From Candidatus Saccharibacteria bacterium CG2_30_41_52 (GTDB taxonomy: Bacteria; Patescibacteriota; Saccharimonadia; Saccharimonadales; Saccharimonadaceae): DNA of 64,000 nucleotides. Shown in pieces: positions 19,375 to 28,537 of the stretch. Both the position numbers and the translations under genes were made by a program. Within the stretch, counting starts at the first letter, position 1. Every line of letters starts with the position of its first letter. The notes under the pieces were generated by a model. The model made no database searches. It worked only from the letters and a program-made list of their open reading frames with translations, and was not told the origin of the DNA. The stretch is from contig MNZN01000008.1 of assembly GCA_001873625.1 (NCBI GenBank), positions 62,001 to 126,000 of the forward strand. Direction: 5' to 3'.

Positions 19375-19537
19375 AAAAATAATTAGTTCTATTCTTTGTT
19401 GTCTGCGGTTCGCTGGATGGCGAAGACCCACAAGGAGATCGCCCTCACGCCAATTATATCAACCAGGGTCGGACCCTGGTTGATGTAATTGGGTTCAGTT
19501 AGTCCTCGCCAATCAAGGAATAAAACTAACTATTTTT
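19375..19537. repeat. Long imperfect inverted repeat with internal hairpins
   Basis: Outer arms aaaaaataattagttctattctttgttg / caatcaaggaataaaactaactattttt; inner 21-bp arms CCAATTATATCAACCAGGGTC / GACCCTGGTTGATGTAATTGG. Confidence 0.8.
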
Positions 19538-19627
19538 ATGGTCATCCAATAGGTTATTTTATTATTTGTGTCGAGTGGGAGGCTAGCGACTTGTTAAAAA
19601 TTATAGATTTTAAGATAAGGGAGGGTA

Positions 19628-19745
19628 CGCCAGGTGCCACTACTTTATTCCCAACAGACTGTGGCCGGTAGGCCAGCCGAACGCCACGTGCTGACGAAGT
19701 CACACGTAGAGTGTTCTGTTGGAATAAATGTAGTGGCAACTGGCG
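19628..19745. repeat. Long imperfect inverted repeat / candidate structured RNA
   Basis: cgccaggtgccactactttattcccaacag pairs with ctgttggaataaatgtagtggcaactggcg; internal hairpin GGCC-ggta-GGCC. Confidence 0.8.
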
Positions 19746-19821
19746 GGCAAACATAAAGACTCTTGAGTTTTGTATTCGAAGGTGTTACAATGGTCGAGTA
19801 AACAATTTTAATGAAGCAGCT

Positions 19822-19873
19822 TATGCGTAACTCCTGGTAATCAATCGGGCGCATAGGTGAAGAAAAAGGAGTT
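19822..19873 (+). promoter_or_regulatory. Candidate rpsB leader structure that can sequester the ribosome-binding site
   Basis: TATGCG(19822-19827)/CGCATA(19850-19855) hairpin whose loop holds AACTCCT (19829-19835), complementary to the Shine-Dalgarno AGGAGTT (19867-19873). Confidence 0.5.
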
Positions 19874-19880
19874 CATAATT

Positions 19881-20615
19881 ATGGCAGTAGCCGTAGATAT
19901 TAAGGCTTTGCTTGAAGCTGGTGTTCACTTTGGACACAAAACAAGTAGCTGGCACCCTAAAATGGCGCCTTACATTCACTCTAAACGCCAAGACAGTCAC
20001 ATTATTGACCTAGTCAAAACTGTTGAAGGTTTAGAAATTGCATTGCCATTTTTGACACGAGTTGTGGCAAATGGCAAAAAAGTTCTATTTGTTGGAACAA
20101 AAAAACACACCAAAGACATTGTTCGTGCAACTGCCGAAGCAATTGGTCAACCATTCGTTACTGAACGCTGGTTAGGTGGAACATTAACAAACGTTTCAAC
20201 TGTCACTCAACAAATCAAGAAACTAAAAGATCTTGAAAAACGAATGGAATCTGGTGATTTGGAAAAACGTTATTCTAAACTAGAAGTCCAACGCTACCAA
20301 GAAGAAATTGACGACCTAAACATTAAATACGGCGGCGTCAAAGATTTAAATGGTAAACCAGGTGCATTATTTGTAATCGATGTAATCGGTGATATGAATG
20401 CCATCAAAGAAGCCAACACATTGGGAATCCCAGTTGTTGCTATTGTTGATACAAACGCAAACCCAACACTAGTTGATTATGTAATTCCCGGTAATGATGA
20501 TGCTATCAAAGGCGTTCAATTATTGCTAGATTACGTACGTGCAGCAATTGCTGAAGGTGCAACTTCAACTAAGACAGTCGAAAAGGCTGAAAAAACTGAT
20601 TCAAAGGAGAAATAA
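19881..20615 (+). CDS. rpsB: 30S ribosomal protein S2
   Basis: LLEAGVHFGHKTSSWHPKMAPYIHSKRQDSHIIDLVKT; start at 19881 after AGGAGTT. Confidence 0.97.
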   Translation: MAVAVDIKALLEAGVHFGHKTSSWHPKMAPYIHSKRQDSHIIDLVKTVEGLEIALPFLTRVVANGKKVLFVGTKKHTKDIVRATAEAIGQPFVTERWLGGTLTNVSTVTQQIKKLKDLEKRMESGDLEKRYSKLEVQRYQEEIDDLNIKYGGVKDLNGKPGALFVIDVIGDMNAIKEANTLGIPVVAIVDTNANPTLVDYVIPGNDDAIKGVQLLLDYVRAAIAEGATSTKTVEKAEKTDSKEK

Positions 20616-20618
20616 GGG

Positions 20619-21218
20619 ATGGGCGTATCAATTGAAGATATCAAAAAACTAAAAGAGCTATCAGGCATTGGTTTGACTGATGCTAAAGTCGCCTTGGTTG
20701 AAGCCAACGGTGATTTTGACAAAGCGCTTGAAGTTCTTCGCAAAAAAGGCGTAACTAAAGCCGAGAAAAAAGGCGATCGTGAGGCTCGTCAGGGTTTGAT
20801 TGATAGCTATGTTCATGGCGGACGTATTGGCGTTATTGTCGAAGTAAACTGCGAAACAGATTTCGTGGCGCGTACAGATGGTTTTAAATCATTCGCGCAT
20901 GAAATAGCATTGCAAGTTGCGTCTATGTCGCCAATTTATGTTAGTGAATCTGATATTCCTGCGGCTGAACTTGATCGAGTGCGTACAGAAGCTAAAGAGC
21001 GCATTGTTGCTGAAGGCAAAAAACCGGCTGAAATGATCGATAAGATTGTTAATGGTCAGGTTAAAAAGCACTTTGCAGAAAAAGTTTTGATGTCACAAGA
21101 ATATATAAAAAATGATAAGCAAACTGTTGAGGATTTTGTCAAAGAAAATATCGCAAAAACTGGTGAGAATTTAGTTATTCGTCAGTTTAAGCGTATCGAA
21201 CTTGGCGTAAACGAATAG
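20619..21218 (+). CDS. tsf: Elongation factor Ts
   Basis: DIKKLKELSGIGLTDAKVAL; YVHGGRIGVIVEVNCETDFVART. Confidence 0.97.
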   Translation: MGVSIEDIKKLKELSGIGLTDAKVALVEANGDFDKALEVLRKKGVTKAEKKGDREARQGLIDSYVHGGRIGVIVEVNCETDFVARTDGFKSFAHEIALQVASMSPIYVSESDIPAAELDRVRTEAKERIVAEGKKPAEMIDKIVNGQVKKHFAEKVLMSQEYIKNDKQTVEDFVKENIAKTGENLVIRQFKRIELGVNE

Positions 21219-21239
21219 GTTCACTAGATTAAAATCAAA

Positions 21240-21268
21240 AAATCACGTAGAGATAACGTGGTTTTTTT
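21240..21268 (+). terminator. Terminator after tsf
   Basis: AAATCACGT-agagata-ACGTGGTTT followed by TTTT. Confidence 0.8.
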
Positions 21269-21285
21269 GATACAATAGGTACATT

Positions 21286-21840
21286 ATGTTTGACACAAAA
21301 CCATACGAAGACAAGTTTGAATCAGCAGTCATGCACTTTAGTGAAGAACTTAAAAAGGTTCGTACCGGTCGAGCTCACCCTGGACAATTAGAGGGAATAA
21401 AAGTAGAAGTTTACGGTACATTGGTGCCAATTAACCAAGCTGCAAATATTACGGCTCCAGAGGCCCAAATGTTGCAGGTGACTCCATTCGATCCAGGTAA
21501 TATTACAGCGATTAGTGCTGCAATTCGTAACGATCAAAGTCTGGGATTCAATCCAAGCGACGATGGTCGCGTAATTCGTGTTCCTGTACCAGCATTGACT
21601 GAAGAGCGACGCAAATTGTTAGTCAAACAGGCTAGTGAAAAAGTTGAAGAGACTCGAATTGCACTACGCAATATTCGCCAAGATGCGTTAAAAGATGCCA
21701 AACGCAAAAAAGAGAACAAAGAGTTGTCCGAAGATGATGTAAAGCGTGTCGAAAAGTTAATTGATGGGATTATGACTAATTTGAACGCCAAGATTGATGA
21801 AACATTTAGAATTAAAGAGAAAGATGTTTTGACGATTTAA
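21286..21840 (+). CDS. frr: Ribosome recycling factor
   Basis: KKVRTGRAHPGQLEGIKVEVYGTLVPINQAANI; EERRKLLVKQASEKVEE. Confidence 0.97.
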   Translation: MFDTKPYEDKFESAVMHFSEELKKVRTGRAHPGQLEGIKVEVYGTLVPINQAANITAPEAQMLQVTPFDPGNITAISAAIRNDQSLGFNPSDDGRVIRVPVPALTEERRKLLVKQASEKVEETRIALRNIRQDALKDAKRKKENKELSEDDVKRVEKLIDGIMTNLNAKIDETFRIKEKDVLTI

Positions 21841-22532
21841 TGTCTGACCTTATTATTCCTAAACACATTGGTTTTATCGTTGACGGGAATCGCCGTTGGG
21901 CTAAACAACACGGCTTGCCAACTTATGAAGGTCACCTGGCTGGATATAATACAGTCCAAGAGATTGTAACGGCAACTTTTGAAGCGGGTGTCGAATTTGT
22001 TACTTGCTATATATTTAGTACTGAAAACTGGAAACGCAGTGAAGACGAAGTTAGCAAATTAATGGGTTTGATATTGCGATTATTAACCTCAGATTTGCCG
22101 ATTTTTGAAAAGAATAACATTCGTTTGCGTGTAATTGGTTCTCGCGATAAAGTAAGTGACAAGATATTGGCTGCAATTGATAATGCCGAATCGGTCACTG
22201 CACATAACAACGCTGGAACATTGGCTATTTGTTTCAATTATGGCGGTCAACTTGAAATAGTTGATGCGGTTAAAAAAATTATTCAGTCTGGGGTATCAGC
22301 CGGCGATGTTACAAGGGAACTAATATCTCGAAACATATATGCGCCCGAGATACCATCAGTTGATATAGTTGTTCGAACTAGCGGTGAGCAGCGATTATCT
22401 AATTTTATGTTATGGCGAGCGGCCTATAGTGAGATGTTGTTCATTCCCAAGATGTGGCCAGATATGAGCAGTGACGATGTGACCGAAATAATAGAAGAAT
22501 TTAGTAATCGATCAAGGCGTTTTGGGAGCTAA
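21840..22532 (+). CDS. uppS: Isoprenyl (undecaprenyl-PP) synthase
   Basis: HIGFIVDGNRRWAKQHGLPTYEGHLAGY; RTSGEQRLSNFMLWRAAYSEMLF. Confidence 0.95.
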   Translation: MSDLIIPKHIGFIVDGNRRWAKQHGLPTYEGHLAGYNTVQEIVTATFEAGVEFVTCYIFSTENWKRSEDEVSKLMGLILRLLTSDLPIFEKNNIRLRVIGSRDKVSDKILAAIDNAESVTAHNNAGTLAICFNYGGQLEIVDAVKKIIQSGVSAGDVTRELISRNIYAPEIPSVDIVVRTSGEQRLSNFMLWRAAYSEMLFIPKMWPDMSSDDVTEIIEEFSNRSRRFGS

Positions 22533-23672
22533 ATGGAGTTATTATTTGGAGTTATTACCGGGTTAATAATATTGGTATTTTTGGTTGTAGCTCATGAATT
22601 AGGACATGCGATTGTGGCTATTCGTAATGGGGTGGTCGTGGAAGAATTCGGTATTGGCTTTCCACCTTTGGTTTGGAAAAAGAAGCTAAAAAACAAAATA
22701 TTATTCACTGTTAACTGGTTGCCATTGGGTGGTTACGTAAAATTACAGGGCGAAAATGATGCGGCTGATAAAAAAGGTGATTACGGCGCAGTTTCATTTT
22801 TTAAAAAAACCAAGATATTGCTAGCTGGAGTTTTGATGAACTGGCTAATAGCGGCAATATTGTTGACTGGACTAGCTTTGACGGGATTACCAAAAGTGTT
22901 ACCAGATCAAGTTATGGTATCGAACGATACGACAGTAATTAGTAGCCCGGTAGAAGTTGCTAGTCTGACAAAGGATTTTCCGGCCGAGAAAGCTGGCTTA
23001 CGAGTAGGTGATAAGATATTAAAATTCAATGGACAGGACGTGTCATCGGCCTATGAACTAATTCAACTTGCTAAACAAAATTTAGGTAAAACTGTCACAG
23101 TCATCTACAGTAGCGGTGGCATTGAAAAAACAGTAAAAATCACACTAGGGCAGTCTTCTGCCGGCGGTATTTTGGGCGCAGGTTTGGGGCAAAGGGATGT
23201 GATGAAGTCAACTTGGTCAGCGCCAATCGTCGGTGTTGCTACGGCTGCGCAATTTACTGTCGTGACTATTCAAGGGGTTGGTAATTTAATAGGTAACTTG
23301 GTCAGCGGATTAGTTCTACAGCTTAGCTCTAACCCCGATACACGCAATCAGGCATCTGAGGACTTGAAAACAGTTAATGATAGCGTAGCGGGGCCAATTG
23401 GAATCCTAGGGACTATATTTCCGGCTGCTCAGCAAGCTGGCTTTAATCAACTAGTATTTTTGACGGCTATTATCTCGCTATCACTTGCGGTTATGAATAT
23501 TTTGCCAATACCAGCGCTTGACGGCGGTAGGTGGTTCACTATGGTTATATTTAGATTATTGAAAAAGGATTTAAACAAAGAACGCGAAGAAAAAATCCAG
23601 GCGATCGGTTTTTCTATACTTATGGGATTAACTGTTTTGGTAACAATTACAGATGTTGCAAAATTATTCTAA
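22533..23672 (+). CDS. rseP: RseP-type site-2 protease (M50) with PDZ domain
   Basis: HELGHAIVAIRNGV; PDZ-like EKAGLRVGDKILKFNGQDV; NILPIPALDGGRW. Confidence 0.93.
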   Translation: MELLFGVITGLIILVFLVVAHELGHAIVAIRNGVVVEEFGIGFPPLVWKKKLKNKILFTVNWLPLGGYVKLQGENDAADKKGDYGAVSFFKKTKILLAGVLMNWLIAAILLTGLALTGLPKVLPDQVMVSNDTTVISSPVEVASLTKDFPAEKAGLRVGDKILKFNGQDVSSAYELIQLAKQNLGKTVTVIYSSGGIEKTVKITLGQSSAGGILGAGLGQRDVMKSTWSAPIVGVATAAQFTVVTIQGVGNLIGNLVSGLVLQLSSNPDTRNQASEDLKTVNDSVAGPIGILGTIFPAAQQAGFNQLVFLTAIISLSLAVMNILPIPALDGGRWFTMVIFRLLKKDLNKEREEKIQAIGFSILMGLTVLVTITDVAKLF

Positions 23673-24402
23673 ATTGATAAAAGCTGCAACGGTATTAATA
23701 CTACCGATATGGGTTTTGATTGGATTCTATTCAGCCCAGGCGGTTGCTGTGAACGTGGTAGCGCTGATGTTAGCCTTAAAAAGGCCGCTAGATTCTTATG
23801 ATTCGGCTGTCGTTAATTCTTCGGTAGCGGCTTTTGTGTACGTTGCGACTTTGTTGATAGTAATCGGTATACCGTATTTGTTGAACAGAAAACGCACAAG
23901 TTTGGCTGACGTTGGCCTAAATAGGCTACCTACCTGGACTGATATATTTTTGACACCAGCGGCCTTGGTGACGTACTTTATACTGTCAGCGATTCTTATA
24001 ATGTTGGCGACTAATGTTTTGCCAGGTTTTAACGTAAATCAGGTTCAAGATACAGGCTTTGATCAATTAAGTGCTAGGTATGAATATATTTTGGCGTTCA
24101 TGACACTAGTAGTTATCGCACCTATAGCTGAAGAGGTGCTATTCCGCGGTTATCTGTATGGTAAATTAAAGAAATTCGTACCAGTGTGGGCTGCGATAGT
24201 CGTCACTAGCGTATTATTTGGTTTTATACACGGTGCTTGGAATTTGGCAGTCGATACTTTTGCGCTAAGCGTAGTCCTTTGTTTATTACGAGAATCTACT
24301 GGTAGTATCTGGTCGTCAATTTTGTTACATATGGCTAAAAACGGCATTGCTTTTTATATACTCTTTATTAATCCTTCGTTATTATCTATACTAGTCAAAT
24401 AG
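23653..24402 (+). CDS. CPBP-family intramembrane metalloprotease
   Basis: APIAEEVLFRGYLYGKL and FGFIHGAWN; hydrophobic. Confidence 0.9.
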   Translation: MLQNYSKLIKAATVLILPIWVLIGFYSAQAVAVNVVALMLALKRPLDSYDSAVVNSSVAAFVYVATLLIVIGIPYLLNRKRTSLADVGLNRLPTWTDIFLTPAALVTYFILSAILIMLATNVLPGFNVNQVQDTGFDQLSARYEYILAFMTLVVIAPIAEEVLFRGYLYGKLKKFVPVWAAIVVTSVLFGFIHGAWNLAVDTFALSVVLCLLRESTGSIWSSILLHMAKNGIAFYILFINPSLLSILVK

Positions 24403-24403
24403 T

Positions 24404-25651
24404 ATGCGTGTATCTAAACTTTTTACCAAAACCAGCAAAACCGCTCCAGCCGATGAAGTCGCTAAAAATGCACAACTTTTAATTAAAGCTGGGTTTATTC
24501 ATAAAGAAATGGCCGGCGTATATGCATATATGCCACTTGGACTGCGCGTTTTGGAAAATATTAAAAAAATTGTTCGTGAAGAAATGAATAACGTTGGCGG
24601 ACAAGAAATTATGATGACAACTTTGCAACCCAAGGATATTTGGGAGAAAACCGATCGTTGGGACGATGCCAAAGTTGATAATTGGTTCAAGACTAAATTA
24701 GTGAACGGTACGGAATTAGGTGTTGGTTTGACTCACGAAGAGCCAATTGTCGATGCCGTCAGTAATTATTTGAATTCATACAAAGATATGCCATTTGCTG
24801 TATATCAAATTCAAAACAAATTTCGCAACGAATTGCGCGCTAAAAGCGGACTCTTGCGAGGCCGTGAATTTTTGATGAAAGATATGTACACGTTTTGCCG
24901 CGATCAGCAGCAACATGAGCAAGAATACGAAAAAATTGTTGCGGCGTATTACAAAGTATACGATCGGTTAGGATTGGGTAGTATTACTTATCGAACTTAT
25001 GCTGACGGCGGTATATTTACACCTCGATTTAGTGATGAATTCCAGACGATTAGCGAAGTTGGCGAGGACACGATTTATGTCGACGAAGCCAAACGGGTTG
25101 CTATTAACGAAGAGATATTTACAGATGAGAATATCGCAAAATTAGGCCTAAAGCGCGAAGAATTGGTTCAGAAAAAGGGCATAGAGGTCGGCAATACGTT
25201 TCACCTTGAGACAAAATATACTGATGCGTTAGATTTGTACTATTATGACGAAAAAGGCGACAGGCAATCGATTGTGATGGGTTGTTATGGAATCGGAGTC
25301 AGCCGCATTATGGGTGTAATTGCCGAACTATTTGCTGATGACAAGGGATTGGTATGGCCAGAAAATATTGCACCATTCAGAGTTTATTTAGTAGGCATCG
25401 GTGGTGAAGCTGCTATCAAACAAGCCAATGATATATATGAAGAGTTAAAGTCGAACGGTATCGAAGTGATATACGACGACCGCGACGTTCGTCCAGGCCA
25501 AAAATTCGCCGATAGTGAACTTATTGGTATACCTTATCGAGTCACAGTTAGCGACCGATTAATGGCGGATAATACTTACGAATTAGTTGAACGTAAAAGC
25601 GGCGAAAAAACCATATTGACACATGACCAGCTGCTTGCTAAACTAAACTGA
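24404..25651 (+). CDS. proS: Prolyl-tRNA synthetase (short form)
   Basis: GVYAYMPLGLRVLENI, FRNELRAKSGLLRGREFLMKDMYTF, GCYGIGVSRIMGVIAE. Confidence 0.95.
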   Translation: MRVSKLFTKTSKTAPADEVAKNAQLLIKAGFIHKEMAGVYAYMPLGLRVLENIKKIVREEMNNVGGQEIMMTTLQPKDIWEKTDRWDDAKVDNWFKTKLVNGTELGVGLTHEEPIVDAVSNYLNSYKDMPFAVYQIQNKFRNELRAKSGLLRGREFLMKDMYTFCRDQQQHEQEYEKIVAAYYKVYDRLGLGSITYRTYADGGIFTPRFSDEFQTISEVGEDTIYVDEAKRVAINEEIFTDENIAKLGLKREELVQKKGIEVGNTFHLETKYTDALDLYYYDEKGDRQSIVMGCYGIGVSRIMGVIAELFADDKGLVWPENIAPFRVYLVGIGGEAAIKQANDIYEELKSNGIEVIYDDRDVRPGQKFADSELIGIPYRVTVSDRLMADNTYELVERKSGEKTILTHDQLLAKLN

Positions 25652-25700
25652 CTATAAAAATCTTTATAGAATTCTGCGATATACGTAGACAGAGTGTGTG

Positions 25701-25721
25701 GTGCTGTAGGAAGCACTTTTT
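25701..25721 (+). terminator. Terminator/attenuator upstream of greA
   Basis: GTGCT-gtagga-AGCAC followed by TTTTT. Confidence 0.7.
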
Positions 25722-25744
25722 CTAATGGATAAGGATAAATAAGA

Positions 25745-26200
25745 ATGAAGAAATTATATCAAATCACCACTGAAGGACGCCAGGAACTTGAAGCAGAACT
25801 CAAGGCATTTATTAGTCGCCGCGGCGAAGTAACTATCAAGATTGCCGAAGCACGTGATTTCGGAGATCTTAGCGAAAATGCTGAATATGATGTTGCTCGT
25901 GAAGAGCAGGGTTTAGTCGAGACACGTATTGCCGAAATTGAAGATATTTTGCAAAATGCCGAGATTATTAAAAATGGCAACAAATCAAAAGTCGCTTTGG
26001 GCAGCAAAGTAGAGCTAAAATTAGGCAAAATACAGATTGTTTATTCAATTGTTGGTCCAGTTGAAGCAAACCCTATGGAAGGCCGAATTAGCAACGAATC
26101 ACCAATCGGTGTTGCGTTATTTGGCAAAAAAGTTGGCGACATGGCTACAATTGTTACTCCAAAAGGTGAAGTAACTTACGAAATCGCAAGTATTAACTAA
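25745..26200 (+). CDS. greA: Transcription elongation factor GreA
   Basis: YQITTEGRQELEAEL, ARDFGDLSENAEYDVAREEQG. Confidence 0.96.
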   Translation: MKKLYQITTEGRQELEAELKAFISRRGEVTIKIAEARDFGDLSENAEYDVAREEQGLVETRIAEIEDILQNAEIIKNGNKSKVALGSKVELKLGKIQIVYSIVGPVEANPMEGRISNESPIGVALFGKKVGDMATIVTPKGEVTYEIASIN

Positions 26201-26232
26201 ATCCCATTTCCTAATCCATACACGCATAGCAT

Positions 26233-26252
26233 AACCACCCGAGAGGGTGGTT
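26233..26252 (+). terminator. Hairpin downstream of greA
   Basis: AACCACCC-gaga-GGGTGGTT; weak T-run. Confidence 0.55.
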
Positions 26253-26272
26253 GTGTTATAATTAACACCATT

Positions 26273-27784
26273 ATGGCGACATTAAAAGATTTCCGCGACG
26301 AGCGATTACGAAAACTAAAAGAATTACGTGATTTAGGTATAAATCCATATCCTGCTGATTCACATCGAACACACAAGGCAAATGAGATTATTTCGGGATT
26401 TAATGGTTTAGAGGGACAAGTTGTAACCATTTCGGGCCGTATCGTTGGGATTCGAAAATTTGGCAAACTGGCATTTATTGTTGTTAAAGATTTTAGCGGT
26501 CAAATCCAGTTTTTTATGCGTTCCGATATTGTTGCGGGCCTTGATATTACAAATAACCAGATTGGAATTGCTGAATTACCATTATTGGACATAGGCGATT
26601 TCGTAGAGGGCACGGGTAAAGTTATAAAAAGCCAAACTGGTGAGATTTCAATCGAAGTTACTAATTTGCGGTTACTAACTAAAACTTTGCGCCCAATGCC
26701 AAGTGCTACCGAAGGTTTTACAAACAAAGAAGAGCGCATGCGTCGTCGTTATGTTGATATGAACGTCAATCAAGACGTCCGCGATCGATTTGTCCGACGT
26801 AGCAAGTTTTGGCAAGCAACTCGTGACTTTTTGAACCAACACGAATTTATTGAAGTGAACGTCCCGGTATTGGAACATACGACTGGTGGGGCTGATGCAA
26901 ACCCATTCGTAACTCATATGGACGCGCTTGACCAAGATTTTTATCTACGAATTAGTCATGAACTACCGTTGAAACGTTTAATCGGCGCTGGATACGAAAA
27001 AGTATACGACGTTGGTCCTCGTTTTAGGAACGAAAATTACAGTGACGAACATTTACCAGAGCATATTGCTATGGAATGGTATTGGGCATACGCCGACTGG
27101 CAAGATGGCATGAAATTTATGGAAGAAATGTACCGATTTGTCATCGAGAAAACTTTTGGTAAATTACAATTTGAATTAGACGGCAAACGTGTAGATATGG
27201 GCGCAGCTTGGGAAATTTGGGACTACGCAACGGTTATCAAAGACAGATACAATATCGACGTTTATAACAGTTCGTTAGAAGAAGTAAAACAAGCGTTGAT
27301 TGATAATAAATTAGAAGTCCAACAGACCGAAAATCGTGCTCGTGGTATCGATAAATTATGGAAGAATATCCGCAAGGATGTTACGGGTCCGGTTTGGTTA
27401 ATTAATACGCCAAAATTCATTAGTCCTTTGGCTAAAAGTAACCCAGGTAGCGAAGATTCAGTTCAAAGATTTCAGGCTGTTATTGCCGGGTCAGAACAGT
27501 GTAATGGATTCTCAGAACTTAATGATCCAATTGATCAGCTAAACCGATTTGTCGAACAACAAGGTATGCGCGAAGCAGGTGACGATGAAGCAATGATGCT
27601 TGATATTGATTTTGTTGAAATGTTGGAATACGGTATGCCGCCAGCTTGCGGATTGGGCTACAGTGAACGTGTATTTTGGATTTTTGAAGGCGTTACGGCT
27701 CGTGAGGGTGTACCTTTCCCTCAATTACGTGCCGAAATCGACAGTAGTACTCGCGAAATTTATTCCGATATCAAACTTGGTTAA
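26273..27784 (+). CDS. lysS: Lysyl-tRNA synthetase (class II)
   Basis: FRNENYSDEHLPEHIAMEWYWAY; motif 1-3; GLGYSERVFWIFEGV. Confidence 0.96.
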   Translation: MATLKDFRDERLRKLKELRDLGINPYPADSHRTHKANEIISGFNGLEGQVVTISGRIVGIRKFGKLAFIVVKDFSGQIQFFMRSDIVAGLDITNNQIGIAELPLLDIGDFVEGTGKVIKSQTGEISIEVTNLRLLTKTLRPMPSATEGFTNKEERMRRRYVDMNVNQDVRDRFVRRSKFWQATRDFLNQHEFIEVNVPVLEHTTGGADANPFVTHMDALDQDFYLRISHELPLKRLIGAGYEKVYDVGPRFRNENYSDEHLPEHIAMEWYWAYADWQDGMKFMEEMYRFVIEKTFGKLQFELDGKRVDMGAAWEIWDYATVIKDRYNIDVYNSSLEEVKQALIDNKLEVQQTENRARGIDKLWKNIRKDVTGPVWLINTPKFISPLAKSNPGSEDSVQRFQAVIAGSEQCNGFSELNDPIDQLNRFVEQQGMREAGDDEAMMLDIDFVEMLEYGMPPACGLGYSERVFWIFEGVTAREGVPFPQLRAEIDSSTREIYSDIKLG

Positions 27785-27856
27785 TTTAGACTAATTTGTC
27801 ATACAAATCATACTTCACTATATACGCGGGGTTAAGTATTAGGTTATTATAGATAT

Positions 27857-28537
27857 ATGATTGAGGTAAAAAATATATCCAAAACGTATGGTAAAAAAGA
27901 TAATGTTTTCAAAGCATTAACTGATATTAGCTTTTCTATTCCCGACGGAGCAAGTGTCGCAATTTTAGGTAAATCAGGCAGTGGCAAGTCAACTTTGATG
28001 CACGCTATGAGCGGACTCGATAGACCTGAAACTGGTGAAATTATTATTGATGGAAAAAACATACTGACTTTGAAACAAAAGGAAGTTGATAAGTTTCGTT
28101 CAAGCAAAATGAGTTTTATTTTTCAAAGTTTTTTTGTTCAAGCTAATGAAAGTTGTTATGACAATGTTAGTCTACCGCTTGAAATTGCAAATTTATCTGC
28201 CAGAACTCGTCGTAAAAAAATCGAGGCAGCTTTAGAAGCCGTAGAATTAATAGATAAAATGAAATCAAGGGCGCGAGAGTTGTCTGGTGGCCAAAAACAA
28301 AGGTTGGCAGTTGCGCGTGCAATCGTAAATAGCCCTAAAATTTTATTTGCAGATGAGCCAACTGGTAATCTAGATAGCGTTACTGGTGAAGTCGTTGAAA
28401 ATTTGTTGTTTGATTACAATAAGAAAAATGGAGTTACATTAATTATTGTTACTCATGATGCAGATTTGGCAAAACGATGTGACATACAAATCAATATTAA
28501 AGACGGCAATATTGAATCGATAAAAAGGAATAAATAA
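27857..28537 (+). CDS. ABC transporter ATP-binding protein (MacB/LolD type)
   Basis: Walker A LGKSGSGKST, signature ELSGGQKQRLAVARA, Walker B ILFADEPTGNLD. Confidence 0.95.
   Translation: MIEVKNISKTYGKKDNVFKALTDISFSIPDGASVAILGKSGSGKSTLMHAMSGLDRPETGEIIIDGKNILTLKQKEVDKFRSSKMSFIFQSFFVQANESCYDNVSLPLEIANLSARTRRKKIEAALEAVELIDKMKSRARELSGGQKQRLAVARAIVNSPKILFADEPTGNLDSVTGEVVENLLFDYNKKNGVTLIIVTHDADLAKRCDIQINIKDGNIESIKRNK

Noticed and set aside
19628-19745. SRP RNA or RNase P RNA at this element
   Set aside because: The GGAAG/AGCA core of SRP RNA and the GAGGAAAGUCC/ACAGAA landmarks of RNase P are not visible.
19489-19854. Short ORFs in the rpmE-rpsB gap
   Set aside because: They run through inverted-repeat arms and have no recognizable protein features.
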